Shown here: piece by piece, positions 54,937 to 63,284 of the stretch
Position numbering within the stretch: position 1 is the first letter of the stretch
Layout of the letters: each line of letters opens with the position of its first letter
Source: Rhizobium sp. Leaf306
GTDB lineage: Bacteria > Pseudomonadota > Alphaproteobacteria > Rhizobiales > Rhizobiaceae
Assembly (NCBI RefSeq): GCF_001423425.1
Contig: NZ_LMNX01000001.1
Location: 330,970 to 394,969 of the forward strand
Length of the DNA: 64,000 nucleotides
Direction of reading: 5' to 3'
The notes under the pieces: model-generated
What the model was told of the DNA's origin: nothing
Database searches by the model: none
What the model saw: only the letters and a program-made list of their open reading frames with translations
Made by a program: the position numbers and the translations under genes

Positions 54937-55047
54937 CTATTTCCGTTCGATGGGGATCGTTACTTCCATCTCGACACTGCAGGCCGGGCCGGATCGATCG
55001 GCATAGATTTCAATATGCCGCGCGAGGCCCTTCCCCCTTCCCGCCAA
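54937..55047 (-). CDS. Short open frame upstream of higA, possible remnant
   Basis: TTG-initiated frame of 36 codons ending EIYADRSGPACSVEMEVTIP plus four residues. The composition looks protein-like, but no family is recognised and no good ribosome binding site is present. It could be the remnant of a gene lost next to higA. Low confidence that it is translated. Confidence 0.2.
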   Translation of the reverse strand: MAGRGKGLARHIEIYADRSGPACSVEMEVTIPIERK

Positions 55048-55096
55048 ACAATGCTAACCCTTCGCGAACGCTCCAAAAAGACACAAAGCCAATCCC

Positions 55097-55681
55097 GTGT
55101 TCCGTATTCCCTTCCTCATCGCCGTTGCACTTGCCATCGCATTCGGCGGCGGGATCTGGTCGACCCGGCTGGCGCTTGATGCGACGACCGGGTTCGGGGT
55201 GCTCCGGATCGGGCCTTGGGAGGCGTTTCCGCAGGCGCAGACGGCCGATGCAGACCCTTATGCCAAATCGCACCGGGCCAATGCCGGCAAGCTTCTCTAT
55301 GCCAGCGCCGAGGGCCTGACCTTTACCGCGACGACCGACATGAGCGGCGAGCGGCTTGTGGCAAGCTGCTCCTACAGGATCCGGGGTCACACGCCGCAGG
55401 CACGGTTCTGGACGCTGTTTGCGCAGGCGCCCGGGGCTGCTGCACCCTCGCTGTCGTCGGATTTGCCGCAGGCGCTCAATTCGCGCATCACGCTGCGCCA
55501 GCCGAATGGCGAGTTCGAAATCACCGCATCGCCGACGGCCAAGTCCGGCAACTGGCTTGCTCTCACACAAAGCGGGGACTTCAGGCTCGTCCTCACCCTG
55601 TTCGACACGCCGACCGCGGGCAGTTCCGGACTGATCGACCTTGCCATGCCGCTCATTGAAAAGATCGGATGCGGCCCATGA
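55097..55681 (+). CDS. DUF1214-domain exported protein
   Basis: A 194-residue protein with a signal/anchor helix (LIAVALAIAFGGGIWST) and a beta-rich domain matching DUF1214 (ERLVASCSYRIRGHTPQARFW, LNSRITLRQPNGEF, GNWLAL). It starts at GTG 55097. Overlaps the following DUF1254 gene by 4 bp (ATGA), so they are a coupled pair. The two domains occur fused or side by side in many bacteria; the function is unknown. Confidence 0.85.
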   Translation: MFRIPFLIAVALAIAFGGGIWSTRLALDATTGFGVLRIGPWEAFPQAQTADADPYAKSHRANAGKLLYASAEGLTFTATTDMSGERLVASCSYRIRGHTPQARFWTLFAQAPGAAAPSLSSDLPQALNSRITLRQPNGEFEITASPTAKSGNWLALTQSGDFRLVLTLFDTPTAGSSGLIDLAMPLIEKIGCGP

Positions 55682-56259
55682 TCCGGCGGTTTTTCACAGG
55701 TCTGGCATTTGCTGTCGCGGCGGGACTGGTCGGGGCAGCACTGCTGCATTTGATCATCGTGCTCGCACTGCCGCATTTTTCGGAAAACGATGCCTATACG
55801 CGGGTGCTGAAGGAAGGCGAAACGCAACGGTTCTATCGACTGACAGAAGCGGCGGACCGGGCTGGTCTTTCCAAGGACGATCCCTTCGTGGAGACCGCGG
55901 TCTGCGGTTTTGACGTATCGGAAGGCCCGGTCAGGCTGACGGCTGAAAATACCGGCCTGCCGTTCTGGTCGCTCGGCATCTATGACGGGGCGTCCAACGA
56001 GGTGTTCAGCATCAACGACCGAACGTCGCCGGGCGGCATGCTGGATGTGGTGATCGCGACGCCGACGCAGATGACGATGCTGCGCAAAAGCCTGCCCACC
56101 GGGATCAGCCAGTCGATCCTTGTCGAGAGCCAGTCGGGCGAAGGCTATGCAGTGCTGCGGGCGCTGACGCCGCAGGCGAGTTTTTCTGAGGCAGCCACAC
56201 AGTTTCTGAAGGACGCGGATTGTGGCGCGTTCCAGTGGCGCGGCAGAAGCCGCTTCTAG
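55678..56259 (+). CDS. DUF1254-like exported protein
   Basis: A 193-residue protein with an N-terminal membrane helix (GLAFAVAAGLVGAALLHLII) and a periplasmic domain containing CGFDVSEGPVRLTAEN, PFWSLGIYDGASNEVFSIND and a late cysteine (DADCGAFQW). The preferred ATG at 55678 overlaps the stop of the DUF1214 gene. Family from gene pairing and motif pattern. Confidence 0.8.
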   Translation: MIRRFFTGLAFAVAAGLVGAALLHLIIVLALPHFSENDAYTRVLKEGETQRFYRLTEAADRAGLSKDDPFVETAVCGFDVSEGPVRLTAENTGLPFWSLGIYDGASNEVFSINDRTSPGGMLDVVIATPTQMTMLRKSLPTGISQSILVESQSGEGYAVLRALTPQASFSEAATQFLKDADCGAFQWRGRSRF

Positions 56260-56276
56260 GTCCGTTTCGTACCGGC

Positions 56277-56450
56277 CTACTCGGCGCGGACGGCGTGGTT
56301 TTCGGCCTTGCGGTCCATCCGGTCGTCGAAACGCTCGTAGCGCACGCCGGTAAACAGCACCACTTCGCCGGGATCGGCTTCGCCGATGCGGATCTGCGGC
56401 TTGCGGCCATGCTGGTCACGCCATTTGTTCAGTATCACGATCTCTGCCAT
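56277..56450 (-). CDS. Small protein of unknown function
   Basis: A 57-residue protein (MAEIVILNKWRDQHGRKP, then GEVVLFTGVRYERFDDRMD). ATG 56450 has GGAGA at a good spacing, while the open frame upstream lacks one. Its stop lies 17 bp from the convergent DUF1254-like gene. Soluble and basic. Family not recognised. Confidence 0.6.
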   Translation of the reverse strand: MAEIVILNKWRDQHGRKPQIRIGEADPGEVVLFTGVRYERFDDRMDRKAENHAVRAE

Positions 56451-57105
56451 GCTCGTCTCCGTGACTTTACGAATTCGAGACGGATGAAGACGAAGATATC
56501 TCACCCTGCCCTTTCGGGGCTGACGCGACCTGCCTGATACGGCAGGAACATCCGCGTCCTTCTCGTCAGAGCGCCCAATCGCGGCGCAGCGACATTACCT
56601 TAGAAAAGCGACCTCACGGTCGTTATGCGAGCCTTCGGGCCATCTACCCAGTCTTACGGGCTTTCAGGGTGCCCCGACGCTTATAAAACCGGATGCTACG
56701 GCCCGGTTACAGACCAATACAGCCAGACGTGGATTAACAGTGAGTTAATTCTAATATGGCAGTTGATATCGACGTATGCTGGTATCAGGCTGATGAACGC
56801 CAAAACGGCATCTTTGTTCACCGCGTCATTCAAACTTCACAGTCTTCGAACGGCACGATTTTGTCGTTTTCGAACGGTCATCGGTGCGCCAAAACGAGCC
56901 GCTTTCACTGACCGTTAACCCTCAAAGCGTTAGCATCTGGTAAACCAAGGCGAAACCGACGGGCGCGGCGCGGGAGACAGCTGCATCCGGCGGAATATGC
57001 TCCGGGGAGTTCCCCAGGCACAGGTAGACGAGATGCACCGGGGCGCGTGTTTACCCCGGCGGCATCACGCGTTTCGGACATGTATTGCGTAGATGAGAGT
57101 TGCCC
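56451..57105. other. 655-bp intergenic stretch with several hairpins, no convincing gene
   Basis: Unusually long for this dense region. Visible: hairpins GCGAC-ctcac-GG(T)CGT near 56610 and AACCGG...CCGGTT near 56690-56710, a direct repeat TTCGAACGG twice about 25 bp apart near 56860-56880, and CCGGGG...CCCCGG near 57040-57060. A 97-codon plus-strand frame (56625-56918) has no ribosome binding site. A structured RNA is possible. No tRNA, tmRNA, RNase P or SRP RNA signature was recognised. Confidence 0.4.
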
Positions 57106-58197
57106 GTGACCAACGAGTTTCGAGACCTTGAGAGGCCACAAGCCATGCGAAAAAAGGATGTGGTGTTGATGGCCACCGTCACGAGCTTCGAAAGCCTGTC
57201 GCGTCCTTCCCGCTCCGAACTGAGACAGTTCGCCGAGCTGTTCGCACCGCTGTTTGCCGCCTCTTCGGAAGAAGCCCGCCGCGATGCGGTGGCAGCCCTT
57301 TCGCAATCACCCGCCATTCCGCCGGCCGTCGCCTTTTTCATCGGAAGCCAGCCGATCGCGGTCGCCGCACCATTCCTGATTGCCTCGCCCTGCCTTTCCA
57401 ACGATGCGCTGATCACCATCGCCCGCAGCCAGGGCGTCAACCACGCCCGCGCGATCGCCAAGCGCGAAAGCCTGTCGCCGATCGTCATCGATGCGCTGGT
57501 CGGCATGCGCTATGATACGATCGCAAGGCCGATCACCGAACGGCGCGAGCTGCCTACTGCCGCGATCGAGGCCATGTCGACCGTTGTCGAACCCCCGGCA
57601 GACACGCCGGTCGAGACCGCAAAGGCCGAAGACGACTTCCTGCTGCCCGAGGAAGCCCGGGCTGCGCGCGAAGAGGAGCTGCGCCGCCGCATCAAGCTTC
57701 TGGCCGGCCATATGGAACGCCAGAGCGACGACCGGCAGGGTCTGCGGCAGCTCAGCGAAACGCATGCCGCCCTTCTGGTCCGATTTGCCCGTGCCCGCGA
57801 GGCGACGCTGTTTGCCGGCGTTCTGGCAGACGCGCTGTCGGCCAGCCGCTGGCTCGCACAACGGATCATGCTCGATATCTCCGGCCAGCAGCTGGCGACG
57901 ACGCTCAAGGGTCTGTTCATGGACGAAGCGGAAGCCGTCTTCGTCCTGGAAAGGTTCTACGGTCACCTCGCACACGAACAGCTTGACGGTGCAAGCCGGG
58001 CGACGGCCATGTGGCTGGTTCTCGATATCGACGATTGCGGACGAAGGCTCGAAGCCTGGCGCCGGGCTGACGGCTACACCTATGCGGAGCGACCGGTTGC
58101 GCAACCCGTCGAGGCCCCTGCCCCCCACGCGACCGAAGAGGCCGAGCGGCCATTCCGTACATCGGCCAGCATGAGACGAGCCGGCCGCGGCCGGTAA
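57106..58197 (+). CDS. DUF2336-domain protein
   Basis: A 363-residue, mostly helical cytosolic protein with HEAT-like repeats typical of DUF2336 in alphaproteobacteria (ATVTSFESLSRPSRSELRQF, then LFIGSQPIAVAAPF-like repeats). The C-terminus is basic. Start taken at GTG 57106, with GAGAG 6 nt upstream; TTG 57100, ATG 57145 and ATG 57169 are also in frame. Function unknown. Confidence 0.85.
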   Translation: MTNEFRDLERPQAMRKKDVVLMATVTSFESLSRPSRSELRQFAELFAPLFAASSEEARRDAVAALSQSPAIPPAVAFFIGSQPIAVAAPFLIASPCLSNDALITIARSQGVNHARAIAKRESLSPIVIDALVGMRYDTIARPITERRELPTAAIEAMSTVVEPPADTPVETAKAEDDFLLPEEARAAREEELRRRIKLLAGHMERQSDDRQGLRQLSETHAALLVRFARAREATLFAGVLADALSASRWLAQRIMLDISGQQLATTLKGLFMDEAEAVFVLERFYGHLAHEQLDGASRATAMWLVLDIDDCGRRLEAWRRADGYTYAERPVAQPVEAPAPHATEEAERPFRTSASMRRAGRGR

Positions 58198-58200
58198 GGC

Positions 58201-58551
58201 CTACCGAGCATCGGCGTTGACGACCTCGATCAGGTCGCCGATCTCGTCCACCTCGATCTCGACCACCCAGAGATCCGGATCGAAGCGCTTTTCGCGATCG
58301 ATCGTCTCGCGCACCGTATCGGGCTCTGCCCGCACCAGACGCCGTTCGAACTTGCGTCCGCCATCGTCCTCGTCGTCAAAGAAGTTTTGCGGTGCCGGCG
58401 CATAAAGCGTTTCGGTGCCATCGCGAAAGCGTTGGCGGATGAAGATGGCACCAGCCTCCTCGGCACCCTTTTTCTCAACCGCTGCGTAGTCGCCCATGGC
58501 AAAGACGCGGCGGGTCAGGGCGGAGACAAATATGTGGGTTTTAAGGCGCAT
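58201..58551 (-). CDS. DUF1491-family protein
   Basis: A 116-residue protein with the DUF1491 pattern: TRRVFAMGDYAAVEKKGAEE, GAIFIRQRFRDGTETLYAP, then FERRL and the acidic EIEVDEIGDLIEVV C-terminus. Its stop is 3 bp from the convergent DUF2336 gene stop. Function unknown. Confidence 0.88.
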   Translation of the reverse strand: MRLKTHIFVSALTRRVFAMGDYAAVEKKGAEEAGAIFIRQRFRDGTETLYAPAPQNFFDDEDDGGRKFERRLVRAEPDTVRETIDREKRFDPDLWVVEIEVDEIGDLIEVVNADAR

Positions 58552-58697
58552 TACAGCGTCATAGCGGCTGCGGACGGCATCGTTAAGCGAAAATAATCAA
58601 AAGAAAGTGAGGGTAAAGGCTTGGCAACCCTTTCCTTTTGGCACCGCTGTCATATTTCCCACCCCACTACCGCATTTTTGCCAAAAAGGAGTGGGCC

Positions 58698-58859
58698 TTG
58701 AGCGTTCTTATCAGCATTCTGATCACCTTCCTCGTGATCGTCCTCGTACTTTATCTTGTCGCGCGCCTGCCGCTCGAAGCACGGATCAAGCAGATCATCC
58801 AGGTTATCGTACTGATCATCGGCATCATCGCGCTGCTGAAGTATCTGGCCGTGTTCTAA
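58698..58859 (+). CDS. Small two-helix membrane protein
   Basis: A 53-residue protein with two hydrophobic helices (LISILITFLVIVLVLYLVA and IIQVIVLIIGIIALLKYLAV) joined by RLPLEARIKQ. Start at TTG 58698, which has AAGGAG 7 nt before it; the longer frame to 58638 covers non-coding-like sequence. Small proteins of this two-helix type are known; the function is not. Confidence 0.75.
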   Translation: MSVLISILITFLVIVLVLYLVARLPLEARIKQIIQVIVLIIGIIALLKYLAVF

Positions 58860-58890
58860 CAACCGACCCGGCGCGCTTGCGGCTTCAGGC

Positions 58891-60072
58891 TTAGAGCGCG
58901 CCGATCGCCTTCAGTTTCTTCAAAACCGCTTCGCTTGGTTCACCGGTCTCCGGCAAGCGGTAATGCTTTTCGAAACGGCGTATCGCCGCCTTCGTCTGTG
59001 CACCGGCAACCCCATCCACTTCGACATCCGAATAGGCAATGTTCTGCAGCCCGCGCTGGATCTGCAGCACGAGCTTCGGCGCCGGGATATCCGCCGTCAT
59101 GACGGCGTTCGACTTCGCGACCGCGGGCGACGGACGCAATCCGCCAGTCGGAATATCCGCGGGCGGGATGCGGATCTGGCCCGACCGCGAACCTGCGGTT
59201 TCGGACGAGCGGATCGCCGCCGCCACCGGGTCTTCACTCTTCAGACTGATATTTTCGGCCGGCCGGTTCGCAGGCACGGTCTTCGGCTGCGCCATCGGCT
59301 TTGGCTGCACGCGGGCCGTCTCGTCAGCCGCGGGTTTTGCAACGACCGATGGCTGGGGTACGGGGACATGCACGGCAGCGCTCGAGGGCGAGCCGGTCGA
59401 GGGCTTGCGTTCCGCCTTCAGCGCCGCCAGCAGATCGCTGCCGGCCTCGCCGGATTGCGCCAGCCCCATGCGCTGCTGATACAGCACGATGGCCGACTGG
59501 GTGCGCGGACCGGTAACGCCGTCATCGGCCCCGTCATAGAGACCGCGCTTCGTCAGCTCACGCTGGATTTCGGCAACCAGCTCACGATCCTCGTCGGAAC
59601 CGGGGACCGGCGGTGCTGCGGTGATGAGCGTCGTGATCGGATCGACAGCGGGAGCCTGCATGGGTGCCGGCATTGGAGCCGGTTGGACAGTGGTCTGCTC
59701 GGCAGGCTGTTCGACCGGTTCGATGACGGGCTTGGCATCGCCGGACCGTTCGATGCGGAACGTGGTGACGTCTTCTGCCGGCATGCGCTTGTAGGGCCGG
59801 TAGCCGGCGATGGCGTTCGGGTCTTTCGGATCGCGTGTGGCAAGGAAGGGCGACGGATGTCCGCCCGGCTGATACCAGAGCGCATTGGCGGCGACGAAAC
59901 TGAACAGAACGACAAAGCCTGCCGCGCCCAACACAGGACGCGGATGGCGTGTCAGGACGCCGCCCACGACGCCACCAACAAGCCCCCCCGTCGCGGTCAC
60001 CGCGCGAAGGGCAAGCGCCGGCCGTTTTGCCGGTTTGCGCCTCTCAGGCGATTTTCGCTTTCGCGGGGCCAT
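58891..60072 (-). CDS. Membrane-anchored protein with two peptidoglycan-binding domains
   Basis: A 393-residue protein: basic cytoplasmic head, membrane helix (VLGAAGFVVLFSFVAANAL), a Pro/Ala-rich linker, then two PG_binding_1 domains, one around LVAEIQRELTKRGLYDG with GVTGPRTQSAIVLYQQ and one around LVLQIQRGLQNIAYSDVEVDG with GAQTKAAIRRFEKHY. It likely binds the cell wall in the periplasm. Its start overlaps the end of the upstream kinase gene by 29 bp, so the two are probably co-expressed. Confidence 0.88.
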   Translation of the reverse strand: MAPRKRKSPERRKPAKRPALALRAVTATGGLVGGVVGGVLTRHPRPVLGAAGFVVLFSFVAANALWYQPGGHPSPFLATRDPKDPNAIAGYRPYKRMPAEDVTTFRIERSGDAKPVIEPVEQPAEQTTVQPAPMPAPMQAPAVDPITTLITAAPPVPGSDEDRELVAEIQRELTKRGLYDGADDGVTGPRTQSAIVLYQQRMGLAQSGEAGSDLLAALKAERKPSTGSPSSAAVHVPVPQPSVVAKPAADETARVQPKPMAQPKTVPANRPAENISLKSEDPVAAAIRSSETAGSRSGQIRIPPADIPTGGLRPSPAVAKSNAVMTADIPAPKLVLQIQRGLQNIAYSDVEVDGVAGAQTKAAIRRFEKHYRLPETGEPSEAVLKKLKAIGAL

Positions 60073-61651
60073 CGGTAAAATCCTCTTCGTCCATCATGGT
60101 CGTAAGTATTTCGGGGGCGATGTGGGCTTGCTGCTTATTCGTGCCTGGCTTGTTGGATATCATGAGGCGCGGCGGAAATTCCACCCTCTCCTCACCGTCA
60201 TCCACGGCTGCGCCTTCGATGCCGGACCCATCGGCTGGCAGGGCGATCGTGACGACGGTCCCCTCGCCGAGACGGCTTTCGATCGTGAAGCGGCCGCCGT
60301 GCAGGGCGATCAGGCCCTTGACCAGCGACAGGCCGAGGCCCGTGCCTTCATACTGGCGGCTCAAATCGTTTTCGATCTGCGTAAACGGCTGGCCAATCGT
60401 CGCTAGCTTGTCTGCGGCAATGCCGATACCGGTATCGCTGACCGTGATCACCAGCTTGCCGGCCACAACGGTGGCATCGATCGAGACGACGCCGCCAGCC
60501 GGCGTGAACTTGATGGCGTTGCCGGCAAGGTTGATCAGGACCTGCTGCAGCGCGCGACGGTCGGCCACCACTTCGGCAAGGTTGCGGTTGGTGCGGGCTG
60601 TCAGCGTGACGCCCTTTTCGCGAGCCGAGTGATCGAGCATCGCACGGCAGGCTTCGACCGCTTCGCTGATATGGAAGGGTTCGGCGAGCAGCTCGTAACG
60701 GCCGGCCTCGATCTTCGACATGTCGAGCATGGTGGTGACGACCGACAGGAGGTGGCCGCCCGACTGGCGGATGAGGCCGACATATTCACGCTGGCGGTCA
60801 TTGGCGAGCTTGCCGAAATATTCGCCGGCCAGAACATCGGAAAAGCCGAGGATCGCATTGAGCGGGGTGCGCAGCTCGTGGCTGACGGCGGCGAGGAAGC
60901 GCGACTTCGCCTCATGGGCCGACTGCGCCTCGATCGTGCGATTTTCGGCTTCGACCCGCAGGCGCTCTTCGGCACTGCGATCGAGCGCCTGGACGAAGAT
61001 CTGGATAAGTTCGCCTTCGCCGTCGCGGATGGCCGACATGTCGAACGACATATGCAGGAACTGCCGGCCGCCGACGGCGCTGAAGGGACGTTCGACACGG
61101 ATGTCGACGATTGCGTTGCGGCCACCCTGGCGCAGCGTATCGACGGCCTGAAGAAGCGCCAGACGATCGGACACATGGACGATTTCGGCCAGCATTTCGC
61201 CAAGGCCGGCTTTCAGCTTGTCCGGGAATGCGGCGTGGTCGCGACCGCCGAGCTTGACCACCCGTCCCTGCGGATCGACGATGAGGGCGAGGCCGGGGCA
61301 GGCATGAAAGGCGATATCATCGATGGCTGGCGCGTTGGCGACCGGCCGGACGACATTGCGGGGCCATGCAAAGGCAAGCGCTGCGAGAATCAGGAAGAGC
61401 GCCGAAACGACGGTTGCGCCAAGCGGCAGAGCCAGTGCCGGCTTCATAAAGACGGAGAGAAGAGCCGGCACGGCAACGAAGGCGACGCCACCGCAAAAGG
61501 CAAGCCGGCGCAGCGACGCGACGGCCGCGGCAGAGACGGTTTCGCCCTCGCCGATGCGTCGCAGCCAACGGGATGCAGCCCCGTCAACCAGCAGAACCGC
61601 CCTCTCGGCAATGTCACTCAATACGCGCACGCAAAACCTACTCAGTCTCAT
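60044..61651 (-). CDS. Sensor histidine kinase, DivJ/PleC/PdhS-like
   Basis: A 535-residue kinase with two closely spaced membrane helices (LAFCGGVAFVAVPALLSVF and GATVVSALFLILAALAFAW), a PAS-like region (residues about 110-230), HisKA box AVSHELRTPLNAILGFSDVL (His near 258), and HATPase_c with LINLAGNAIKFTP, DTGIGIA and GTGLGLSLVKGL. This is the histidine box type of the DivJ/PleC/PdhS group that controls DivK and the CtrA pathway. From memory, DivJ of Sinorhizobium lies in a similar neighbourhood with a DUF5330 gene and sufE, so it is a candidate divJ. Not proven. Confidence 0.8.
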   Translation of the reverse strand: MRLSRFCVRVLSDIAERAVLLVDGAASRWLRRIGEGETVSAAAVASLRRLAFCGGVAFVAVPALLSVFMKPALALPLGATVVSALFLILAALAFAWPRNVVRPVANAPAIDDIAFHACPGLALIVDPQGRVVKLGGRDHAAFPDKLKAGLGEMLAEIVHVSDRLALLQAVDTLRQGGRNAIVDIRVERPFSAVGGRQFLHMSFDMSAIRDGEGELIQIFVQALDRSAEERLRVEAENRTIEAQSAHEAKSRFLAAVSHELRTPLNAILGFSDVLAGEYFGKLANDRQREYVGLIRQSGGHLLSVVTTMLDMSKIEAGRYELLAEPFHISEAVEACRAMLDHSAREKGVTLTARTNRNLAEVVADRRALQQVLINLAGNAIKFTPAGGVVSIDATVVAGKLVITVSDTGIGIAADKLATIGQPFTQIENDLSRQYEGTGLGLSLVKGLIALHGGRFTIESRLGEGTVVTIALPADGSGIEGAAVDDGEERVEFPPRLMISNKPGTNKQQAHIAPEILTTMMDEEDFTDGPAKAKIA

Positions 61652-62107
61652 ATTCGAGGCTTCACAATAGGGCTCGTGCGCTTAAGGAAACTATAAAGAC
61701 AGGCTTCCGCAGCCCCGTCCAGGGCCCCGTTTTCCGGCTTTGGCACACATCCACGGCTTGTTTTCTGATTGTGGTTAACAGGGCGTAAGCGTCGGAATTG
61801 GTTTGATTTTTCCTGATACATTAACCATTGGGGCAGATCCGCAGACCGACAACCCTTGGCGCGTGGGCGGGCCGCCCCATTTATGCTTAATCCGGTTTGT
61901 TAAAATTGTCCGGAAGCATCCGTCCACCCCGCCGCCCGAGCAAGGAAAGGTCGCATTTTAATCGAATTTGCCGAAAACCCGAGCGAACCCGTCAAAGCGA
62001 TGTTCGCTCCCCGCGGCTAGATTGACGCCAAGACCGGAACAGGCAAGCCAGACGACTGGAGCTTAGCCGGCACGCCCGAAAACGGGCAAAACAGGTGGAC
62101 CAAGACG
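61652..62107. other. 456-bp divergent intergenic stretch
   Basis: Separates the minus-strand kinase from the plus-strand DUF5330 gene and should hold both promoters. Contains a CtrA-like half-match at 61775-61789 and a small hairpin GCCCG-aaaa-CGGGC at 62075-62088 close to the DUF5330 start. No open frame that I would call a gene. Confidence 0.5.
61775..61789 (+). promoter_or_regulatory. CtrA-like half-match between the kinase and DUF5330 genes
   Basis: TTAA-N7-TAAG, partly matching the CtrA consensus TTAA-N7-TTAA. It lies in the divergent region, 124 bp from the kinase start. Weak. Confidence 0.2.
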
Positions 62108-62545
62108 ATGTGGTTTCTGATCAAGGGAAGTGTGTTCTTCGCAGCCGTGCTGGTGGTGCTGTCCTATTTCAGTGCCGAACCGGCCTCCGATGACGCCAAC
62201 ATTTCGCCGCTCCAGGTGGCCGATGCGGTGTCTGCCGCAAGCGGCGCCTATCAGTATATCAGTGCGATCTGCAGCGAACGTCCCGAAGTCTGCGAAAAGG
62301 GCGCAGACACGCTTGCCGTGCTTGGTGTCCGCGCCAAGGAAGGCGCCCGTGTCGCCTACGAGCTTCTCGACAAGCAGTTCGGCGACGGCCAGCCGAAGCT
62401 TGCCATGAAGGCCGACCCAGAAGCCACCCCGATGCCATCAGGTTCGCTTTCCGACATCAGCATCGAGACCCCCCGCGGCGAGCAGGTTGCGACCGGCACG
62501 ATCCCCCGCAACATTCCGGTGCCGATCAAGCGCCCGACGCTCTGA
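62108..62545 (+). CDS. DUF5330-like exported protein
   Basis: A 145-residue protein with an N-terminal membrane helix (FLIKGSVFFAAVLVVLSYF) and a short helical domain with two cysteines (ISAICSERPEVCEKGADTLAVLG), then a Pro-rich tail. Pattern and neighbours fit DUF5330. A strong terminator follows. Function unknown. Confidence 0.8.
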   Translation: MWFLIKGSVFFAAVLVVLSYFSAEPASDDANISPLQVADAVSAASGAYQYISAICSERPEVCEKGADTLAVLGVRAKEGARVAYELLDKQFGDGQPKLAMKADPEATPMPSGSLSDISIETPRGEQVATGTIPRNIPVPIKRPTL

Positions 62546-62637
62546 CCGCTTCTCCAACGAATTTCAAAGCTTGCACCGGGTCTCGTGCCACGGTTCCCGG
62601 TGCCGGACTGCCGCAACTCTCATCAGCCTGTTGCTGA

Positions 62638-62673
62638 CGCCGTGAGGACCAGCATCCTCACGGCGATTTTTTT
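62638..62673 (+). terminator. Rho-independent terminator after the DUF5330 gene
   Basis: An 11-bp perfect stem (CGCCGTGAGGA/TCCTCACGGCG) with a 6-nt loop, followed by A and seven T. Confidence 0.93.
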
Positions 62674-62727
62674 GCTTTAATCGAGGCTGTGACCGCCTAT
62701 ATGAAGGCGCAAACGGGACCGCACGCC

Positions 62728-63150
62728 ATGGCCAGCATCGAACAGATCATCGACGATTTTGCCTATCTCGAAGAGTGGGAGGATCGCTATCGCTATGTGA
62801 TCGAGCTCGGCAAGGCCATGCCCGACCTTTCCGACGACAAGAAGACTGCGGAAAACAAGGTACAGGGCTGCGCCAGCCAGGTCTGGGTCGTCAGCCACGG
62901 CAGCGATGACAGCGCCGACCCCGTGATGACGTTCGAGGGCGACAGCGATGCGCATATCGTGCGCGGGCTCGTCGCAATCGTGCTGTCGGTCTATTCCGGC
63001 AAGCATGCGTCTGAAATCGCCTCCACGGATGCGATCGAGGTGTTCGACAAGATTGGCCTTGTGGAGCATCTTTCGGCACAGCGCGCGAATGGCCTGCGCT
63101 CGATGGTCAAGCGCATCCGTCAGGAAGCGGTGATCATGCAGGCCGCCTGA
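62728..63150 (+). CDS. sufE: SufE-family cysteine desulfuration protein
   Basis: A 140-residue protein matching SufE, which accepts sulfur from the cysteine desulfurase SufS for Fe-S cluster assembly. Motifs: EQIIDDFAYLEEWEDRYRYV at the start, then NKVQGCASQVWV with the active-site cysteine, and FEGDSDAHIVRGLVAIVLS. ATG 62728 is the canonical start; the frame is open to 62689. The sulfur-relay partner genes are not nearby, as is common for this SufE in rhizobia. Confidence 0.93.
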   Translation: MASIEQIIDDFAYLEEWEDRYRYVIELGKAMPDLSDDKKTAENKVQGCASQVWVVSHGSDDSADPVMTFEGDSDAHIVRGLVAIVLSVYSGKHASEIASTDAIEVFDKIGLVEHLSAQRANGLRSMVKRIRQEAVIMQAA

Positions 63151-63284
63151 TCAAGACACGGATTTCCGGTATTAACCCTGTCGCGCGATAGTAGTCCCGC
63201 TCACCCGGACGTGAAGGACTGCCGACCCTCGTTGTTATACTGATGCTCTACTCGCTTGTTTAAAAGCAACCACAGGGCAGCAGG

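Noticed and set aside
56625-56918. 97-codon plus-strand frame in the long intergenic region
   Set aside because: No ribosome binding site, irregular codon use, overlaps hairpins and the direct repeat.
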